The notes beneath the pieces were generated by a model. It did no database searches and was not told the origin of the DNA. It was given only the letters and a program-made list of their open reading frames with translations. Both the position numbers and the translations under genes were made by a program. A stretch of DNA of 64,000 nt, from the NCBI GenBank assembly GCA_963793335.1, contig CAWBZS010000013.1, positions 186,001-250,000 on the forward strand, in the 5' to 3' direction. Shown one piece after another: positions 60,579 to 64,000 of the stretch (within the stretch, counting starts at the first letter, position 1; every line of letters starts with the position of its first letter). This DNA comes from Sva-07 sp963793335 (GTDB taxonomy: Bacteria; Actinomycetota; Acidimicrobiia; Acidimicrobiales; Ilumatobacteraceae).

Positions 60579-61502
60579 ATGGCAACGAGTCGACGGGCAC
60601 GGTTCATCCGCAAGCGGATCGGCAACTTCAGCGTGGGCGAAGATGTTCCGATCGAGGATCGTCGTGCCGCCATGGACAAAATCGATCGGCTCCCTCGCCC
60701 CCGCCATGTCGACTACGCCGACACCACGGTCGGGGGGATCCCCGCGATCGTGGCCACCCCGACGAAGATTCGACCGGACCGCCACATCCTGTATGTCCAC
60801 GGGGGCGCTTACGTCGTCGGGTCACCGAAGAGCCACATCGCCATGTGTGCGCGGCTTGCCAAACGGGCAGCTGCCACCGTCACGGTGATCGACTACCGGC
60901 TCGCTCCCGAGCACCCCTACCCGGCCGCTGTCGACGACTGTGTCGCCGCATATCGAGCGATCATCGCTGGCGTCGATCCGTCGTTGGTCACGATCGCCGG
61001 CGACTCGGCGGGCGGAGGCGCCACCCTCGCCACACTCGGTGCACTCCGCGCAGCGGGTGACCCGATGCCCGCCGCGGTCTACGTCCTGTCGCCGTGGGCC
61101 GACCTGACCGCGTCGGGCGAGTCGATCGTGACCCGGGAACCCTTCGATCCGATGTTCGACGGCAACGGGCTGATCGAAGCCGCCCAGACCTACGCAGCGA
61201 ACACCCCCCTCGACCACCCGGGCGTCTCGCCGCTCTTCGCCGACCCGACCGGCTACCCGCCCACGTTGATCCAGACCGGGATGGATGAGATCCTGCTGTC
61301 GGATTCGACCCGGCTGGCCGAACGCTACGAAGCCGCCGGGGTCGACATCCGCCTCGATCTGCGTGACGAGATGTGGCACGTCTATCAGATCCTCGCCGGG
61401 TACATGCCCGAGGCCACGGAAGCAGTGATCCGCGCCGCGGTGTTCATCCGAGAGAAGACACCAGTGCCGCTGGTGCCCGCCCCAGCCACCGTTCCAGCAT
61501 GA
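60579..61502 (+). CDS. Alpha/beta hydrolase of the HSL (esterase/lipase) family
   Basis: A 307-residue esterase. The oxyanion motif HGGAYVVGS is at about residues 71-79, the nucleophile elbow GDSAGGGA near 145, an acid lies in QTGMDEILLSD, and the His in DEMWHVYQ. IDYRLAPEHPYPAAVDD is a family block. It should cleave short-chain esters in the cytoplasm; the N-terminal basic segment is not a signal peptide. ATG 60579 has a -10 box 6 bases upstream. The natural substrate is unknown. Confidence 0.9.
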   Translation: MATSRRARFIRKRIGNFSVGEDVPIEDRRAAMDKIDRLPRPRHVDYADTTVGGIPAIVATPTKIRPDRHILYVHGGAYVVGSPKSHIAMCARLAKRAAATVTVIDYRLAPEHPYPAAVDDCVAAYRAIIAGVDPSLVTIAGDSAGGGATLATLGALRAAGDPMPAAVYVLSPWADLTASGESIVTREPFDPMFDGNGLIEAAQTYAANTPLDHPGVSPLFADPTGYPPTLIQTGMDEILLSDSTRLAERYEAAGVDIRLDLRDEMWHVYQILAGYMPEATEAVIRAAVFIREKTPVPLVPAPATVPA

Positions 61503-61527
61503 TCCACTGTCTCCCTGACATGTTGTC

Positions 61528-62568
61528 ATGAGCGCTCCACGTTTCCCTGAGTTGGGCTTCTACACGCTTGCCGGCGGAGCCCAGGACCCGCTGGAGCTGG
61601 TCGAGGAGTGCCGACGCGCCGAGGAACTCGGGCTCGGAGCGGTGTTCATCAGCGAGCGCTTCAACGTGAAGGAGGCGGTCACGCTGTCGGGTGCCGCGGC
61701 AGTTGCCACCAGCAACATGACGATCATCACTGGCGCGACCAATCACAACACGCGTCACCCGATCGTCTCGGGCTCGTACGCCACCACGATGCACCGCCTC
61801 ACCCGTGGGCGATTCGTCCTGGGCATCGGGCGCGGGATCGCGCCGCTGTTCGACGCCTACGGCTTGCCTCGGATCACCACCGCTCAGATGGAGGACTTCG
61901 CCACCGTCATGCGCCGCCTGTGGCACGGCGACACGATCATCGGCCACGACGGACCGCTCGGTTCGTATCCCGTGCTCCGGCTCGACCCGACCTTCGACGA
62001 GGACATCCCGCTGGGCCTGGTGGCGTTCGGACCGAACTCGCTCGAGCTCGGCGGCCGAGCGTTCGACCATGTGATCCTGCACACGTTCTTCACCGACGAG
62101 ACACTCCAGCGCTGTGTTCGCACCGTCAAGGACGCGGCCGAAGCAGCTGGACGCAACCCCGACGACGTCACGGTGTGGTCGTGTTTCGCCACCATCGGTG
62201 ACCATCTTCCCGAAGCGGTCAGGCTGAAGAAGACCGTCGGCCGTCTCGCCACCTACCTCCAGGCGTACGGCGACCTGATGGTGACCACCAACCGTTGGGA
62301 CCCTGCGGTGCTGGCGGCGTTCCGCGCCGACGACATGGTGTCGAGCTTCCCTGGGGCGATCGACGTGGGAGCGACCACCGACCAGCTCGAGCACATCGCC
62401 ACCCTGATTCCCGAGGAGTGGCTGGCACCATCGGCCACCGGGACCGCCATACAGTGCGCGGAGGCCGTGCGCGGACAATTCGAGCTCGGCGCCGACGCAG
62501 TGATCATGCACGGGGCCAGCCCCACCGAACTCGCTCCGATCGTCGACGCCTACAGCACCATCCGCTGA
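61528..62568 (+). CDS. Luciferase-like (F420-type) oxidoreductase 2
   Basis: A 346-residue luciferase-fold protein: LGFYTLAGGAQDPLELVEEC, LGAVFISERFNVKEAVTLSG, LTRGRFVLGIGRGIAPLFDA, and a C-terminal EAVRGQFELGADAVIMHGAS. It is only distantly related to the enzyme at 54 kb and belongs to another subgroup with an inserted segment after residue 130. F420 is the likely cofactor by family. It begins 25 bases after the esterase and may share its transcript. Confidence 0.85.
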   Translation: MSAPRFPELGFYTLAGGAQDPLELVEECRRAEELGLGAVFISERFNVKEAVTLSGAAAVATSNMTIITGATNHNTRHPIVSGSYATTMHRLTRGRFVLGIGRGIAPLFDAYGLPRITTAQMEDFATVMRRLWHGDTIIGHDGPLGSYPVLRLDPTFDEDIPLGLVAFGPNSLELGGRAFDHVILHTFFTDETLQRCVRTVKDAAEAAGRNPDDVTVWSCFATIGDHLPEAVRLKKTVGRLATYLQAYGDLMVTTNRWDPAVLAAFRADDMVSSFPGAIDVGATTDQLEHIATLIPEEWLAPSATGTAIQCAEAVRGQFELGADAVIMHGASPTELAPIVDAYSTIR

Positions 62569-62597
62569 CCCATCGCCCCGACCCATCATCACACGGC

Positions 62598-62681
62598 CCG
62601 CACGATCTGCGCCACATACGTTCCACCGCACGATCTGCGCCACATACGTCCCGGGATCCGGGACGCATGTGGCGCAGATCG
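62598..62681. repeat. Direct repeat and long hairpin between convergent genes
   Basis: A 24-base unit (CCGCACGATCTGCGCCACAT, then ACGT) occurs twice, at 62598-62621 and 62626-62649. The second copy forms the left arm of a hairpin at 62631-62681 with 23 pairs, one A-C mismatch and the 3-base loop GAT. It lies between the stops at 62568 and 62707 and probably ends both transcripts. No gene is seen in this gap of 138 bases. Confidence 0.75.
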
Positions 62682-62706
62682 GGGCACTCCGGAGCGCGAG
62701 ATGAGG

Positions 62707-63159
62707 TCAGCTGTCGTTCGAGATCACGGTGACCGGCACCGACAACTTGCGCCCGATCCGACACGGCAGGTCCTGGCGCAACCAGCGAGACACCTTGCGT
62801 GGCAGCGTCGACACCACCACTTCGCCGACCCCGTGGACCTCGACCAGCTGCGCGACGACGGAGGGCGTGTCCGTGTCCATCGACAGCTCGCCAGTGGCGG
62901 TGACCCCGAGCGCTTCGAGCCACTCGATGCCATAGGCGAGCTGTTGCTGAGCGGTGCGACGATCGTCCTCGACGTCGCGACTCAACGTCGGAGCGATGTC
63001 GGGAGCGGTCGCTCCCACCGCGACCGCGGCCGCAACCGGGCTCGGCACCGGCACCACCAGATACATCTCCGTGCTGCCCGCAGCGACGCATCGCTCGATC
63101 TGGGCACGCAGCTCGGCTCCACCCAGCGACCGATTCCCAACGATCAGCACCTTGTGCAT
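62707..63159 (-). CDS. UspA-like small protein
   Basis: A 150-residue protein beginning MHKVLIVGNRSLGGAELRAQ, with a nucleotide-binding-like alpha/beta pattern and a final VEVHGVGEVVVSTLPRKVSR then SVPVTVIS, as in universal stress proteins. The ATP motif GxxGxxxS/T is not clear, so it may not bind ATP. ATG 63159 lies right behind GGGGGGTGGAG, a strong ribosome site; ATG 63186 would add nine residues. Confidence 0.65.
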   Translation of the reverse strand: MHKVLIVGNRSLGGAELRAQIERCVAAGSTEMYLVVPVPSPVAAAVAVGATAPDIAPTLSRDVEDDRRTAQQQLAYGIEWLEALGVTATGELSMDTDTPSVVAQLVEVHGVGEVVVSTLPRKVSRWLRQDLPCRIGRKLSVPVTVISNDS

Positions 63160-63266
63160 CTCCACCCCCCGTGTGATGTGTGCCATGACCCTAGGTGATC
63201 CGAACCGAGACTGCCCGAACTTCCTCCGGTACTCGCCGAACTCGCACGAAGTGCGACACTCGCACG

Positions 63267-64000
63267 ATGCTGCTGACCACGCTCGACATCACTGCCAGCG
63301 AGTTCGAGGATGCGACCGGCTGGGCTGCCAAGCCGGAAGGGATGTGCAAGGGCCACGCATGCGTGCCGGTTCCGGGGGCGGTGGATGCTGACGGGACGTT
63401 CCAGTTGGCCGACGTCGCCGACCGGCTCGGAATGGCGCTGGTCCGCGACGACTCCGCGGGCGTGTGGGGTCTCGGACCCGAGAGCGGCGGGCAGGCGCTC
63501 ACCACTGCGGTGGCACCCGATCTGCAACTCCCCGATGTCGACGGCAACCCGTTCGACCTCCAAGCGATGCAGGGTCGCAAGGTCCTCCTGGTCGCGTGGG
63601 CGTCATGGTGAGGCTGTTCTGCTGACCTGCCCGTGTGGCAGGCACTCCACGAAGAAGTCGAACCACTCGGCCTCACGATCGTCACCGTTGCGCTCGACCT
63701 CGATCCGAACAAGGCGCGGCCGTGGGTCGAGCGGGCGTCGCCGGCCCATCCGTCCCTGATCGACAGCGCACACCGCGTCGACGAGTTGTTCGGCATCTCC
63801 AACGTTCCGATGGCGGTGTGGATCGACGAGACGGGCACCCTGGTGCGTCCCGCCGAGTCAGCGTCGATCAAGCCGAGCCCGTACGCCTCGATCGAGATCA
63901 CCGACGAGATGCCCGAGCGCACCCAGAACGTGCTGCGCGAGATGCGGCAGTTCCCCGACACGGGCCCGGCCTATCGAGCCGCCATCGTCGACTGGGCCAA
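63267..64000 (+). CDS. Thioredoxin-fold redoxin with selenocysteine at TGA 63609-63611 (3' end outside window)
   Basis: The frame opens at ATG 63267. It encodes an N-terminal segment of about 75 residues and then a TlpA/ResA-like redoxin domain: APDLQLPDVDGNPFDL, KVLLVAWASW, TGA, GCSADLPVWQALHEEV, VTVALDLDPNKARPWVERA and FGISNVPMAVWIDETG with the cis-Pro. The same frame stays open for 129 further codons to the window end. The TGA (codon 115) sits where the first active-site Cys belongs and is followed by Gly-Cys, giving WASW-U-GC. A hairpin at 63626-63642 fits a SECIS element. I recall a ResA-like WAxxUGC family in public annotation; this matches it. Confidence 0.85.
63626..63642 (+). promoter_or_regulatory. 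Candidate bacterial SECIS hairpin
   Basis: CCTGCC and GGCAGG form a 6-pair stem with loop CGTGT, and a further G-C pair is possible across a bulged A. The loop begins 20 bases after TGA and has G at its second position. Bacterial SECIS elements are expected to have 16-37 bases between UGA and loop, a stem of at least 4 pairs, and G among the first two loop bases; all three hold. Confidence 0.65.

Noticed and set aside
63609..63611. TGA as a simple nonsense mutation or indel artefact in the redoxin gene
   Set aside because: The frame is the same on both sides, the position is exactly the redox Cys, and a SECIS-like hairpin follows; Sec is the better explanation, although a base error cannot be excluded without reads.

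Overview
The window is 64 kb of GC-rich actinobacterial chromosome. Class-level clues are a WhiB protein (32.5 kb), two F420-type luciferase-like oxidoreductases, a PimB-like mannosyltransferase in a gene neighbourhood like that of mycobacteria, a CrtL-type lycopene cyclase and an A-type RNase P RNA. Together with the three-protein Liv transporter these suggest Acidimicrobiia, Ilumatobacter-like; this is inference, not proof. No prophage, transposase, CRISPR array or resistance island is visible. The genes are housekeeping and metabolic, but their architectures are unusual.

Layout. 0-1.2 kb: two unrecognised proteins and tRNA-Gly(GCC). 1.2-7.1 kb (minus): membrane protein, Fpg/Nei glycosylase, MetX, DUF4262 protein, lipoprotein, and a secreted polysaccharide deacetylase with three peptidoglycan-binding repeats. 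7.2-12.7 kb: phosphotransferase, SURF1, lycopene cyclase, metallo-beta-lactamase-fold protein, GMC oxidoreductase. 12.8-21.0 kb (plus): a compact purine operon purL-purQ-purC-purF-purDM, with two PurS-like repeats fused to PurL and PurD apparently fused to PurM. 21.2-32.8 kb: AlaC-like aminotransferase, pyrophosphatase, ROK kinase, SRPBCC protein, membrane protein, PimB-like glycosyltransferase, QueG, Cys-rich protein, NYN ribonuclease, DEDDh/GIY-YIG nuclease, ThrB, TrpD, WhiB. 32.9-39.4 kb: glycerol-3-phosphate cluster (GlpC-like, GlpD, AGPS-like flavoprotein, membrane protein, FGGY kinase). 39.5-42.7 kb: two Tat-exported ferritin-like proteins, rnpB, HI0933-type flavoprotein. 42.8-49.7 kb: a Liv-type transporter in three genes, a LivH-LivM fusion, an MFS-LivF-LivG fusion and a membrane-anchored binding protein. 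49.8-64 kb: histidine phosphatase, membrane protein, zinc-ribbon protein, penicillin-binding protein, F420-type and Gfo/Idh oxidoreductases, GlgC, PEP carboxylase, esterase, a second F420-type enzyme, a UspA-like protein, and a thioredoxin-fold protein cut by the window end.

Most notable. (1) The last gene has an in-frame TGA exactly where a redoxin has its catalytic Cys (WASW-TGA-GC), followed by a hairpin that fits the bacterial SECIS rules: a probable selenoprotein. (2) A major-facilitator domain is fused to two ABC ATPases inside a Liv operon. (3) PurS-PurS-PurL and PurD-PurM fusions. (4) Convergent gene ends carry several families of long palindromes. (5) At least 14 genes have a TANNNT hexamer 6-10 nt before the start codon, the signature of leaderless transcription.

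Caution: four genes (deacetylase, queG, NYN nuclease, zinc-ribbon protein) are each split by what looks like one single-base indel in otherwise well-conserved protein. That pattern fits residual assembly error better than four real mutations. It also means the PurD-PurM join should be checked on raw reads.
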